Below, in pieces: positions 7,511 through 15,330 of a stretch of 64,000 nt of DNA. Both the position numbers and the translations under genes were made by a program. Every line of letters starts with the position of its first letter. Positions within the stretch are counted from its first letter, which is position 1. Below the pieces are notes generated by a model. That model was not told where the DNA came from, did no database searches, and saw only the letters and a program-made list of their open reading frames with translations. The DNA is from Paenibacillus etheri (GTDB lineage Bacteria > Bacillota > Bacilli > Paenibacillales > Paenibacillaceae), in the NCBI RefSeq assembly GCF_001012825.1, contig NZ_LCZJ02000014.1, positions 62,001-126,000 on the forward strand. Reading direction: 5' to 3'.

Positions 7511-10189
7511 GTGAAGGAAAGACCTTTGTTAAGCTTTACGGTATGCTGGGTGGCTGGAAGCGCAGCGGCTTGCTTATCCTCAGGGAATGGACTGCTGCTC
7601 ACGTGGGCTGGATTAATATTTTTACTGGTGAGTCTGAGGGTGTGGGGAACAATGAGCTGGAAATACATAGCCGTGTTGTGTTTGTCCATTTCATTAGCAA
7701 ATGGATATTGGGAGTGGAACGAAGCTCGTAACATTAGCGGAATTCCTGAAGCACTAGATGGCACGATTGCAGAACTGAATGAGAGTTCGGTGGAAGCAAG
7801 AGGTACGATCGTTTCCGTGGTGGAACGGGACGGGGATCGGGTTGATTTTATAATGAAGCTCTCACATATGAACCTGCTTGCAGAGGAGGATGAGAAAGCA
7901 TCTGATCCTGTGGATGAGAAGGACGAAAGAATGCAGGGGGAGCTAATCGCGGTACAGATCAAACTTCTGGCCGAGCAAGAAATTGCTGTTGCTGCGGAGT
8001 GGCGAAGAGGGGATGAGGTGCTGCTTAATGGCGTGCTGGAAGAGCCGGTAGTCGCGCGTAATTTTGGAAGCTTCGATTATCGTGCCTATTTACATACGAA
8101 GAAGATTCATTGGCTTTTGAAGGGACAGGGAGCGGAAAATGTGAGGGCAACCGTGCCAGATTCATGGAGTCCGTTAACGATTTTTCGTTTAAATGACAGC
8201 GCGCGGACGGTCCTTGGGGCAGAGCTGGATCAACTTTTTCAAGAACGTCACTCTGGATATATGAAGGGCTTAATCATCGGGATGCAGGATGATCTCGATC
8301 CGGATACCTTTAAGCAGTTCTCGCAGCTCGGTTTGACGCATATTCTCGCCATTTCAGGTATGCATGTAGCGGTATATGTAGGCGTTCTTTTATTTCTGTT
8401 CAGGCGCTTACGCCTGACAAAAGAGACCTCGCTAACGCTCACCTTCATACTCGTTCCTATATACGTCCTCTTGTCAGGTGCGGGGCCGTCCATTGTGCGG
8501 GCGGGGCTGATGAGTATGATTGCCTTGCTTGCTGCACGAGTTGGGATGCTGAAGGATGGACTGAATATTTTGGCGGCATCGGCACTGGTTATGTTGATCT
8601 GGAATCCCTATATGCTCCTCAGTGTCAGCTTCCAGCTGTCTTTTCTGGTGACCTTAGGGTTGATGGTCTACGTTCCGCTTATGAATCCTCTTCTAAGTAT
8701 TCTGCCACGCTGGCTTAAAGGTGCCGTCTCTGTGACTCTAGTAGCTCAGTTGGTCTCGTTTCCGCTGACCATTTATTATTTTAATCAGTTTTCGCTGCTG
8801 TCCTTTGTCGCTAATTTGGTCTTTGTGCCTTTTATTACTTTTGTAGTATTACCGCTAGGGACGCTTGCGCTATTGCTTGGACGACTGTGGGAAGATGCCG
8901 CAAAAGTACTGGCACATGTTACGGAGCTGCTGAATAACTTTACTTTCTACGCTGTGGAGTGGATCAATGGATATGCTGGTGGAGTTTTGATTTGGCGCTC
9001 GCCCTCGCTGCTGTGGATCGGGATGTACTATGTTTTGTTGTATGGTCTGCTGTATGTTGCCAAGCTAAGAAAGGAAGCTCGTTCTGCACCGCAGTACATG
9101 GAGGACGAGACGAGACCATTAGCTGAGGTAGGTTTACCTGTGAACAGTCACGGCGGATTTGGGAGAGTGGGGAATGCACAGTTTGCTTTTGGTGCTTCCA
9201 TGGTTGGACGATGGAGCGGAGCGATTCTTCTACTATTGTTAGTTGGACTGGGGATGTTGCTGTATAGGGGTTATCAGTCGGATGGTCAGGCAGGTAGAGG
9301 TACGATTAGTTATCTGGATATCGGACAAGGCGATAGCATTCTCATTACTACACCGAGTGGAGCCCATATTCTAGTGGACGGTGGAGGAACTTTAAACTTT
9401 GGCCAAAAAGAAGAGTGGCGCGTTCGCCGAAGTCCGTTCGAGGTTGGAGCTAAAGTGCTGGTGCCCTTGCTTAAAAAACGTGGCATCCACCGTTTAGATG
9501 CGATTATTTTGACACATGGAGATCAGGATCATGCCGGAGGACTCCAAGCCGTTTTGGAAGAGATTCCTGTTTCGGCGTTGCTTTTTAATGGGACAATAGT
9601 TGATCGCGAGTTTTATATGGAGATGATGAGGACTGCACTGGAGAGGGATGTTCAGCTGTATGCTGTGAATCAAGGAATGACCCTTTCCCCGGATGACAAG
9701 ACGGAGCTGTCCTTTTTGTGGCCAGAGGAAAGGGGCGGAGAAGCGTCGGGTACTCCTTATCAGAATGGCATTCCTCTACTGGAAGAGCAGAACCACGATT
9801 CGGTAGCTTTTCGCTTAGAGATGAATGGTAGGAACTTTCTATTCACTGGAGATATGGATCTGGAAGCTGAAGAGGAGATTGTACAGCTAGCCCGGCAAAA
9901 AGGGATCAGCGCTGAACCTGGCATTGATGTGCTGAAGGTGGCTCATCACGGGAGCAAAACATCCACTGGCGAAGATTGGTTAGAATTCTGGCAGCCTGCA
10001 GCAGCGGTGATTTCAGCGGGTGTTAATAATCTCTATGGCCACCCGAAAGCTGAGGTGCTGGAGCGATTGCAAGATCACCAGGCAGCTATATTCCGGACAG
10101 ATCAGCAGGGGGAGATACAGATGCGGGTACGGACGGAGGGGATTAAAGTGAGATATAAGTTGGGGGAGGCATTGCACTTTGTGCAATAG
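7511..10189 (+). CDS. comEC: ComEC/Rec2 DNA channel protein
   Basis: An 892-residue inner-membrane protein that carries incoming single-stranded DNA across the membrane during transformation. Domains in order: two N-terminal membrane helices, a soluble N-terminal OB-like region (about 60-230), the polytopic Competence domain (about 240-520) with LTHILAISGMHVAVYVG, more membrane helices, then a C-terminal metallo-beta-lactamase-like domain (about 595-892). The latter has the metal motif THGDQDH (668-674) and a later LKVAHHGSKTS box, so the proposed nuclease site is intact. The GTG start is preceded by AAAGGGGG. The gene is longer than Bacillus ComEC by roughly 115 residues, partly from a charged loop near residue 520-560. 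Confidence 0.93.
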   Translation: MKERPLLSFTVCWVAGSAAACLSSGNGLLLTWAGLIFLLVSLRVWGTMSWKYIAVLCLSISLANGYWEWNEARNISGIPEALDGTIAELNESSVEARGTIVSVVERDGDRVDFIMKLSHMNLLAEEDEKASDPVDEKDERMQGELIAVQIKLLAEQEIAVAAEWRRGDEVLLNGVLEEPVVARNFGSFDYRAYLHTKKIHWLLKGQGAENVRATVPDSWSPLTIFRLNDSARTVLGAELDQLFQERHSGYMKGLIIGMQDDLDPDTFKQFSQLGLTHILAISGMHVAVYVGVLLFLFRRLRLTKETSLTLTFILVPIYVLLSGAGPSIVRAGLMSMIALLAARVGMLKDGLNILAASALVMLIWNPYMLLSVSFQLSFLVTLGLMVYVPLMNPLLSILPRWLKGAVSVTLVAQLVSFPLTIYYFNQFSLLSFVANLVFVPFITFVVLPLGTLALLLGRLWEDAAKVLAHVTELLNNFTFYAVEWINGYAGGVLIWRSPSLLWIGMYYVLLYGLLYVAKLRKEARSAPQYMEDETRPLAEVGLPVNSHGGFGRVGNAQFAFGASMVGRWSGAILLLLLVGLGMLLYRGYQSDGQAGRGTISYLDIGQGDSILITTPSGAHILVDGGGTLNFGQKEEWRVRRSPFEVGAKVLVPLLKKRGIHRLDAIILTHGDQDHAGGLQAVLEEIPVSALLFNGTIVDREFYMEMMRTALERDVQLYAVNQGMTLSPDDKTELSFLWPEERGGEASGTPYQNGIPLLEEQNHDSVAFRLEMNGRNFLFTGDMDLEAEEEIVQLARQKGISAEPGIDVLKVAHHGSKTSTGEDWLEFWQPAAAVISAGVNNLYGHPKAEVLERLQDHQAAIFRTDQQGEIQMRVRTEGIKVRYKLGEALHFVQ

Positions 10190-10267
10190 AACTATAAAGC
10201 CCCCTAATCACTTTGGACACTTACAGACTAAGCATAATACAATAAACTTAGCTGGAGGTACCTGACG

Positions 10268-10837
10268 GTGCTATCGGCTTCTTCGGCTACTAGGATATAT
10301 ACATTTCCGCTTTATGCGGGAGGAGCAAGTACTTATCGTTATCTGAGTGGGGTTTTTGGAGCAGGAGATTATGTCCAGTTAACTTCCTACAAAAAGACGC
10401 TTGGTGTAGGTATATATGAGGATGGTCAGTTTTCGATGCTTAATGTTAAAAAAGCAGCGGCAGGGGAAAATGTGGTTCCGATCGCGCTTAAATCCTTTGA
10501 CGATACACTTTTAGAATACAAGTCAATAATTGCTGTAGATAAGGAGCATGAGCAACTCGTACTTAGTTACTTAGAATATGCAGGGGATAAAAAGTACAAA
10601 GAGAAAACCGTACTTTATGATATGGAGACCATGAGCATTCCGACACCTGTTATAGCAATTGGGTTTAAAGAGATTACAGGGCAAGCATTAATCATGGATT
10701 ATAAAGTGGGCGGGGAACAACGTAAAGCGGATATTCTTCTGAAAAATGGATTGGGGTGGCTGATTGAGAATTGGGCTTTTTTATCGGAAGAGCAACAAAA
10801 TAAGCTTTATATGGATTATTTGAATTCTACTCCTTAG
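10268..10837 (+). CDS. protein of unknown function
   Basis: A 189-residue reading frame with a GTG start eight bases after TGGAGGT, so it is well supported as a gene. I do not recognise the family. The composition is ordinary for a soluble protein: alternating charged and hydrophobic residues, a beta-rich middle, and no signal peptide, membrane segment or metal motif. It lies between comEC and a LacI regulator, within the insert that separates comEC from holA relative to Bacillus. A weak -35/-10 pair (TTGGAC near 10213 and TACAAT near 10238, 19-base spacer) may drive it. Confidence 0.6.
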   Translation: MLSASSATRIYTFPLYAGGASTYRYLSGVFGAGDYVQLTSYKKTLGVGIYEDGQFSMLNVKKAAAGENVVPIALKSFDDTLLEYKSIIAVDKEHEQLVLSYLEYAGDKKYKEKTVLYDMETMSIPTPVIAIGFKEITGQALIMDYKVGGEQRKADILLKNGLGWLIENWAFLSEEQQNKLYMDYLNSTP

Positions 10838-10910
10838 TAGATAATTCACCCAATAAAAGCTATACTTTTTGATAAAGTAATTTTCTTTTGAGAAGAGTGG
10901 AGCCGAAGCG

Positions 10911-11927
10911 ATGAAGAAGTTAACGATTGATGATGTGGCTCAAAAAGCGGGAGTGTCGAAGAGTACGGTCTCTCAATTTTTGAACAAACGTTTTAAATAT
11001 ATGAGTGAAGCGACGAAAAATCGGATCGAGGCTGTGATCGAGGAGCTTAATTATCAACCGAATGGACTTGCGCGCAGTCTGAAACAGAATCGGACGCATA
11101 TGGTCGGAATCATCGTTGCTAATATCGATTATTCGCTGTCTATCCAGTGTATCCGGGCGATCGAGAACGAACTGCAGCAACACGGAATCCAAGTGATCAT
11201 ATGCAATGCCGATGAGAATGCGGAAAAAGAAAGCAAGTACGTCGAAACCTTAGTCGCCCGCCAGGTGGACGGTTTGATTATTTTTCCGACGGGGAACAAT
11301 CCATCTGCTTACAGCCGACTGATTGAGGCCGATTTTCCGCTAGTGTTTATGGATCGGTTGGTAGATGGAATCACCACGCAGAGTTTGTTGCTCGACAATG
11401 AAATGGCGGCCAAGATAGGTGTGGGACAGCTAACTCAGCAAGGGCATGAGCGAATTGCGCTAGTGTCCCTACCGTTAGGTGAGCATGCCATTACCCCTCG
11501 TAAAGAGCGGATCAGTGGTTATAAAAAGGCGATGGAAGAAGCGGGACTAACGCTGCGTGAAGAGTATATTTGCAGTGTGCCAAAAGAAGAATTAGCTACA
11601 GGTCTGAAGCGCCTTTTAGTGTTGCCGGAACCTCCGACAGCGTTATTGGCTACGAATGATATCACGTTAGCTGAGATCCTGAAATATGCGAATCGAAATG
11701 CCATCGCTATTCCGGAACAATTGTCTGTCATCGGTATAGATGATGCGGAGTTCGCGCAAATTTATAATCCAGTCATAACGACGATTCGTCAGCCTGCTTA
11801 TGAAATGGGCATGCAAGCTGCTAAGATTATGCTCTCTAGTATCGAGGATAAGGGCGCTTCCGTTCCTATCACCTATCGTTTCCCCCCGACCTTGCAACAA
11901 GGGCAGTCCGTGAAGTCTTATAAATAA
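10911..11927 (+). CDS. LacI family regulator, probably KdgR-like
   Basis: A 338-residue repressor with a LacI helix-turn-helix at residues 4-26 (TIDDVAQKAGVSKSTVSQFLN) and the hinge region ending LARSLKQ. A periplasmic-binding-protein-like sugar domain runs from about 60 to 330, including the typical SVIGIDDAEFAQIYNPVITTIRQP. It sits next to, and converges on, kdgK, with kdgA beyond, so control of keto-deoxy-sugar catabolism is the likely job, as for Bacillus KdgR. The effector is inferred from the neighbours. A GGAG-containing site precedes the ATG. Confidence 0.88.
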   Translation: MKKLTIDDVAQKAGVSKSTVSQFLNKRFKYMSEATKNRIEAVIEELNYQPNGLARSLKQNRTHMVGIIVANIDYSLSIQCIRAIENELQQHGIQVIICNADENAEKESKYVETLVARQVDGLIIFPTGNNPSAYSRLIEADFPLVFMDRLVDGITTQSLLLDNEMAAKIGVGQLTQQGHERIALVSLPLGEHAITPRKERISGYKKAMEEAGLTLREEYICSVPKEELATGLKRLLVLPEPPTALLATNDITLAEILKYANRNAIAIPEQLSVIGIDDAEFAQIYNPVITTIRQPAYEMGMQAAKIMLSSIEDKGASVPITYRFPPTLQQGQSVKSYK

Positions 11928-11947
11928 GCATAGCCTATAAAAATATA

Positions 11948-11990
11948 AAAAAATGCCGTTCCACAGTTCAACTGTGAGACGGCATTTTTT
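11948..11990. terminator. bidirectional terminator
   Basis: AAATGCCGT and ACGGCATTT form the outer stem with an inner ACAGTT/AACTGT stem. A T run follows on the plus strand and, on the minus strand, the run from the A tract upstream. It separates the convergent regulator and kdgK. Confidence 0.88.
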
Positions 11991-12021
11991 AATGATTAGA
12001 CTCAAATCTATTTGCTTAAAC

Positions 12022-12966
12022 CTACTGCTGCATAAACTTCGTAAGCTCGTCACGGGTCGGAAGTCCATCCATATCGCCAGGCGACATGACGGCTAACGCA
12101 CCGATCGCATTGCCACGTTTGACGGCCTCGGCAATCGGAAGTTTTTCCAGCATCGCACTGATTACACCAACGGCAAAGCCATCTCCTGCACCTACGGTAT
12201 CAACGACCTGCTCTACCTTAAATCCGTCTACATAACCTTCTCCTTTAGAGGATTTATAGTAAGCGCCTTCAGGTCCGAGCTTGATGACGACTAAGCTGAC
12301 GCCACGCGCCAGATAATAGTCCGCAATCTCTTCTGGTGTTCTTAGACCTGTAAGAATCTTACCTTCACCGAGTCCTGGAAGGAACCAATCACAGCGTGTA
12401 GCCAGATCATTGATTGTGTTCACCATCGTTTCCGTATCTGGCCATAAGCTAGGGCGCAGGTTTGGGTCAAGGGAGACAGTCTTTCCTTGTCTCTTCATAA
12501 ATTCCATAGCATGAATAGAGAACTCATGACAGCTCTTGGATAAGGCGGCGGAGATACTTGTTACGTGTAAATGTCCTGCAGCATTAAAGTATGCCTCGTC
12601 AAAATCAACCAGACTTAGCTTGGAAGCCGCAGAATTTTTCCGGAAGTATTCGACTTTAGGATCGCCAGTAACAACCTTCGATTTGATTAACATACCTGTT
12701 GAATGTTCTTTAGTAAAAGTAATGTTGTCGGTATCAATGTTCTCTTTCTTCATTGCTTGAGCAATGAAATGGCCAAAGTTATCTTCGCCAAGCTTCGTAA
12801 CATAACCTGTAGGATGATTTAAGCGTGATAAGCCTGTAGCTACATTGCTCTCAGCACCTGCCAACGCTTTGGAGAACGAAAATACTTCATGCAGGGGACC
12901 CGTTTCATTCGCATAAAACATCGCCATCGGCTCCCCGAAAGTGACGGCATCCAGCTGTTTACTCAT
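12022..12966 (-). CDS. kdgK: 2-dehydro-3-deoxygluconokinase (PfkB family)
   Basis: A 314-residue PfkB-family sugar kinase. The C-terminal signature DTVGAGDGF (256-264) carries the catalytic base Asp262 and the anion hole; the N-terminal part has the substrate-side GAESNVATGLSRL stretch. The start is the ATG at 12966, which follows AGGAGG; the longer frame to 13029 has no such site. Location opposite kdgA and beside a LacI regulator makes 2-keto-3-deoxygluconate the best substrate: the kinase would make KDPG for the aldolase. Another PfkB sugar such as fructose is possible from sequence alone. Confidence 0.87.
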   Translation of the reverse strand: MSKQLDAVTFGEPMAMFYANETGPLHEVFSFSKALAGAESNVATGLSRLNHPTGYVTKLGEDNFGHFIAQAMKKENIDTDNITFTKEHSTGMLIKSKVVTGDPKVEYFRKNSAASKLSLVDFDEAYFNAAGHLHVTSISAALSKSCHEFSIHAMEFMKRQGKTVSLDPNLRPSLWPDTETMVNTINDLATRCDWFLPGLGEGKILTGLRTPEEIADYYLARGVSLVVIKLGPEGAYYKSSKGEGYVDGFKVEQVVDTVGAGDGFAVGVISAMLEKLPIAEAVKRGNAIGALAVMSPGDMDGLPTRDELTKFMQQ

Positions 12967-13019
12967 TTGAGTTCCTCCTAGGGTAATGAATTTATCCCAG
13001 TATAATGATGTGTAACTTG

Positions 13020-13048
13020 AAATTATCACATAAATCGGTTTTGTACAA
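13020..13048 (-). promoter_or_regulatory. candidate kdgK promoter
   Basis: On the minus strand TTGTAC (13048-13043) and TAATTT (13025-13020) are 17 bases apart, about 55 bases before the kdgK start. It is a moderate match to sigma-A sites in AT-rich DNA. Confidence 0.4.
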
Positions 13049-13175
13049 TAAAAGAATGATTTTTAATCTGAATTATGTTTTGGATAAAAGAAAAAGAATA
13101 ACGAATAAAACCTTATTATAAAAGGGTTTAATGATCTTTTTTATAAATTAATATCTCTATATTCAGAAATATGTA

Positions 13176-13204
13176 TTGACTGTTTACCGTATTGTTATTA
13201 CTAT
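13176..13204 (+). promoter_or_regulatory. candidate kdgA promoter in the kdgK-kdgA divergent region
   Basis: TTGACT (13176-13181) and TACTAT (13199-13204) are 17 bases apart, 107 bases before the kdgA start. The 344-base gap 12967-13310 is very AT-rich and holds this site and the opposing kdgK site. An imperfect inverted repeat (AAACC...GGGTTT, about 13109-13130) is a weak operator candidate; I saw no clear CG-centred LacI palindrome. Confidence 0.5.
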
Positions 13205-13310
13205 CTGATTATAGATTAAATCGTAATGATTAGTAAATTTAATAAAAAAGTTTATCTAAATTAGTATTTATATTCATCTATGATCGTACCAAGAGAAAGG
13301 GAGTCTACTG

Positions 13311-13952
13311 ATGAAGAAAATGAAAGTATTGCAGAATGTGGCGTCCGTTGGAGTTGTAGCCGTTATTCGTGCTGATAGTGCTGAGGAAGCTTTTAAAATG
13401 TCCGTTGCTTGTATCGAAGGCGGTTTGAATAATATTGAGGTAACCTTCACGACTCCGGATGCGGATGTGGCGATTAAACGATTGGTTGCGGAGTACGGAG
13501 ATCGTGCAGTGATTGGAGCAGGGACTGTACTTGATCCATTAACGGCGAGAATAGCTATTCTTGCAGGCTCAGAATTTGTGGTCAGTCCCTCTTTTGAAGC
13601 AGAGACAGCTAAAATGTGTAATCTTTATGGTATTCCGTACATGCCTGGATGCATGACATTAAATGAAATGAAGGAAGCCTTGAAGTTTGGTGTGGATGTG
13701 CTTAAGCTGTTCCCTGGCAGTGCGTTTGGTCCGGATTATGTGAAGGCGGTTAAAGGCCCAATGCCGCATGTGAACATTATGCCAACAGGTGGCGTGGATC
13801 TGAATAATATGGAGAAGTGGATTGCAAACGGCTGTATAGCCGTAGGCATCGGGGGGAATTTGACTGCACCGGCAAAGGATGGCCGATACGATCAGATTAC
13901 CGATCTTGCAGCTCAGTATGTGGCGAAGTTTAAAGAGGTAAAAGGGATTTAA
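13311..13952 (+). CDS. kdgA: KDPG / 4-hydroxy-2-oxoglutarate aldolase (Eda)
   Basis: A 213-residue class I aldolase that splits 2-keto-3-deoxy-6-phosphogluconate to pyruvate and glyceraldehyde 3-phosphate. The Schiff-base lysine is Lys132 in DVLKLFPG; Arg20 and Glu43 match the other catalytic positions of E. coli Eda (Lys133, Glu45), and the phosphate loop MPTGGV is present. Length fits the family. It is divergent from kdgK, and together they form the last two steps of uronate or gluconate breakdown; the dehydratases and isomerases that feed them are not in this window. The ATG is preceded by AAAGGGAG. Confidence 0.92.
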   Translation: MKKMKVLQNVASVGVVAVIRADSAEEAFKMSVACIEGGLNNIEVTFTTPDADVAIKRLVAEYGDRAVIGAGTVLDPLTARIAILAGSEFVVSPSFEAETAKMCNLYGIPYMPGCMTLNEMKEALKFGVDVLKLFPGSAFGPDYVKAVKGPMPHVNIMPTGGVDLNNMEKWIANGCIAVGIGGNLTAPAKDGRYDQITDLAAQYVAKFKEVKGI

Positions 13953-13985
13953 TTCTTTCTTAATTTCGAACAGATAGATTTATTG

Positions 13986-14027
13986 AAGGTTGTATAGCTG
14001 ACGAATGTCAGTCATACAGCCTTTTTG
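13986..14027 (+). terminator. terminator after kdgA
   Basis: AAGG-GTAT-TGAC on one arm pairs with GTCA-ATAC-CCTT on the other with small bulges, followed by a T run. Confidence 0.7.
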
Positions 14028-14130
14028 TATACTTATTATTGGCTAATCACATTTTCTTACATTATATGTATTCACAAAGTATAGAATGAGGACAAAGGCA
14101 ATAAACTATAAAGTAGAAGAGTTGTGACGT

Positions 14131-14418
14131 TTGACTGACGTCTTTAATGGAATGGTTTATTATCGGACCGGGAGTGAGTATATGCCTGCTTATCATGATA
14201 AAAAGCTGTATCAAGCAGCTGATGAAGAGGATGCCGAATACGTAGGAATTGAGTTGGGATTCCATGGCTGTAAGGTGACGGAAGGCCAGATCTATAGATT
14301 AGAGCGAAATTATAATAACCCTCATATTTTTGAGAATGGAGAGGCGTATGTTGTGGATGATGAAACTAGGGACAACTACGCAGTGTTCATGCTCTGCAAG
14401 ATTGTATTATATAAATAG
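14131..14418 (+). CDS. small protein of unknown function
   Basis: A 95-residue acidic protein. It has no membrane segment and ends in a cysteine-containing hydrophobic tail. Codon use and composition look like a real gene, but the TTG start has only a weak AGAAGAG site upstream; ATG at 14152 is an alternative with no better site. I do not recognise the family. It stands alone between the kdgA terminator and a hairpin repeat. Confidence 0.5.
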   Translation: MTDVFNGMVYYRTGSEYMPAYHDKKLYQAADEEDAEYVGIELGFHGCKVTEGQIYRLERNYNNPHIFENGEAYVVDDETRDNYAVFMLCKIVLYK

Positions 14419-14445
14419 AGTTATGTGCTCAATTTTGAGGTTACT

Positions 14446-14553
14446 GACGGCTTCTTTTCCGATAGGAGAATAAGCCGTTTCTGTTGGAAATGGGGGATAA
14501 TTCTTACCTAAACGCTTGCTGTCCTTATAGGGATGCTGAGGGCGTTTATACTT
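14446..14553. repeat. dispersed hairpin element, degenerate copy D
   Basis: ACGGCTT (14447-14453) pairs with AAGCCGT (14472-14478), like the first module of copy C. AAACGC (14510-14515) pairs with GCGTTT (14542-14547) around GTCCTTATAGGGAT, a decayed form of the core palindrome, and ends in the shared TTTATACTTG. The rest of the 363-base gap 14419-14781 holds the sigma-factor promoter and otherwise nothing I can name. Confidence 0.65.
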
Positions 14554-14724
14554 GTGTCATTTTTGTTATAAAGTTATCCAAAAGAGTATTTGAATGATTG
14601 AAGTTTCCCCTGTATGCTTAGTAGGAATTATAGATCGTGATATGTGCGATAGCGCCATATAAAAGATGGCTTAACATGACGTTCTAAGAAAAGTTTGGTA
14701 TTCTAAAAATATTAATTACAGGGT

Positions 14725-14751
14725 TGCAACAAATTCGCAGTCTTGCGCGTC
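14725..14751 (+). promoter_or_regulatory. candidate ECF-type autoregulatory promoter
   Basis: TGCAAC (14725-14730) and CGTC (14748-14751) are 17 bases apart, a close match to ECF promoters of the AAC/CGT type, and lie about 30 bases before the sigma-factor start. ECF operons commonly drive themselves, which supports the reading. Confidence 0.5.
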
Positions 14752-14781
14752 AGTAAGATTGCATAGAGAGGGGGAACCTTC

Positions 14782-15330
14782 GTGGTGGAGCAGGGACTCA
14801 TCAGAGCCGCTCAAGCGGGCGATCGCGACGCTCTAATCACCCTATTGCGAGAAATTGAAGGGCATGTTTATAAGACCGCCTTCTACATTTTGCATAATGA
14901 ACAAGATGCACTGGATGCATCTCAGGAGGCCTTGATCCGGGTTTATACCAAAATCGGTTCATATGAGGAAAAGGCACAGTTCAAAACGTGGGTTCAGCGA
15001 ATCGTTACCAATATTTGCATTGATAAATTCAGAAGAACTAAACCTACAGTTTCTATTGATGAACATGAAATGGTGTTTCAGGATAAACACAATGTGGAAC
15101 GCGAAGTTCTATCCTCTTATTTAGCTGAGGATATACGTGAAGCGATTGATCAATTGCCTGAGCATCATCGGACAGTTATCGTCCTGCGTTATTTACAAGA
15201 TTTTTCTTACAACGAGATTGCAGACTGCCTGGATTTACCTTTGAATACAGTGAAATCTTACCTGTTTAGGGCCAGGCAGCAACTGCAGAATAGACTTCAG
15301 GAGTACCAGAAAGGTGGTGTATCGGGATGA
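14782..15330 (+). CDS. ECF-type RNA polymerase sigma factor
   Basis: A 182-residue ECF sigma factor. Region 2 (about 20-90) has DALDASQEALIRVYTKI and the NICIDKFRR promoter-melting helix; region 4 (about 125-175) has LPEHHRTVIVLRYLQDFSYNEIA and a helix-turn-helix ending LNTVKSYLFRARQQL. The GTG start follows GAGAGGGGG. The next gene, an anti-sigma with a zinc-binding N terminus, overlaps its stop by four bases, so the pair is translationally coupled. It belongs broadly to the SigW/SigV-like envelope-stress group; the exact signal cannot be read from sequence. Confidence 0.92.
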   Translation: MVEQGLIRAAQAGDRDALITLLREIEGHVYKTAFYILHNEQDALDASQEALIRVYTKIGSYEEKAQFKTWVQRIVTNICIDKFRRTKPTVSIDEHEMVFQDKHNVEREVLSSYLAEDIREAIDQLPEHHRTVIVLRYLQDFSYNEIADCLDLPLNTVKSYLFRARQQLQNRLQEYQKGGVSG

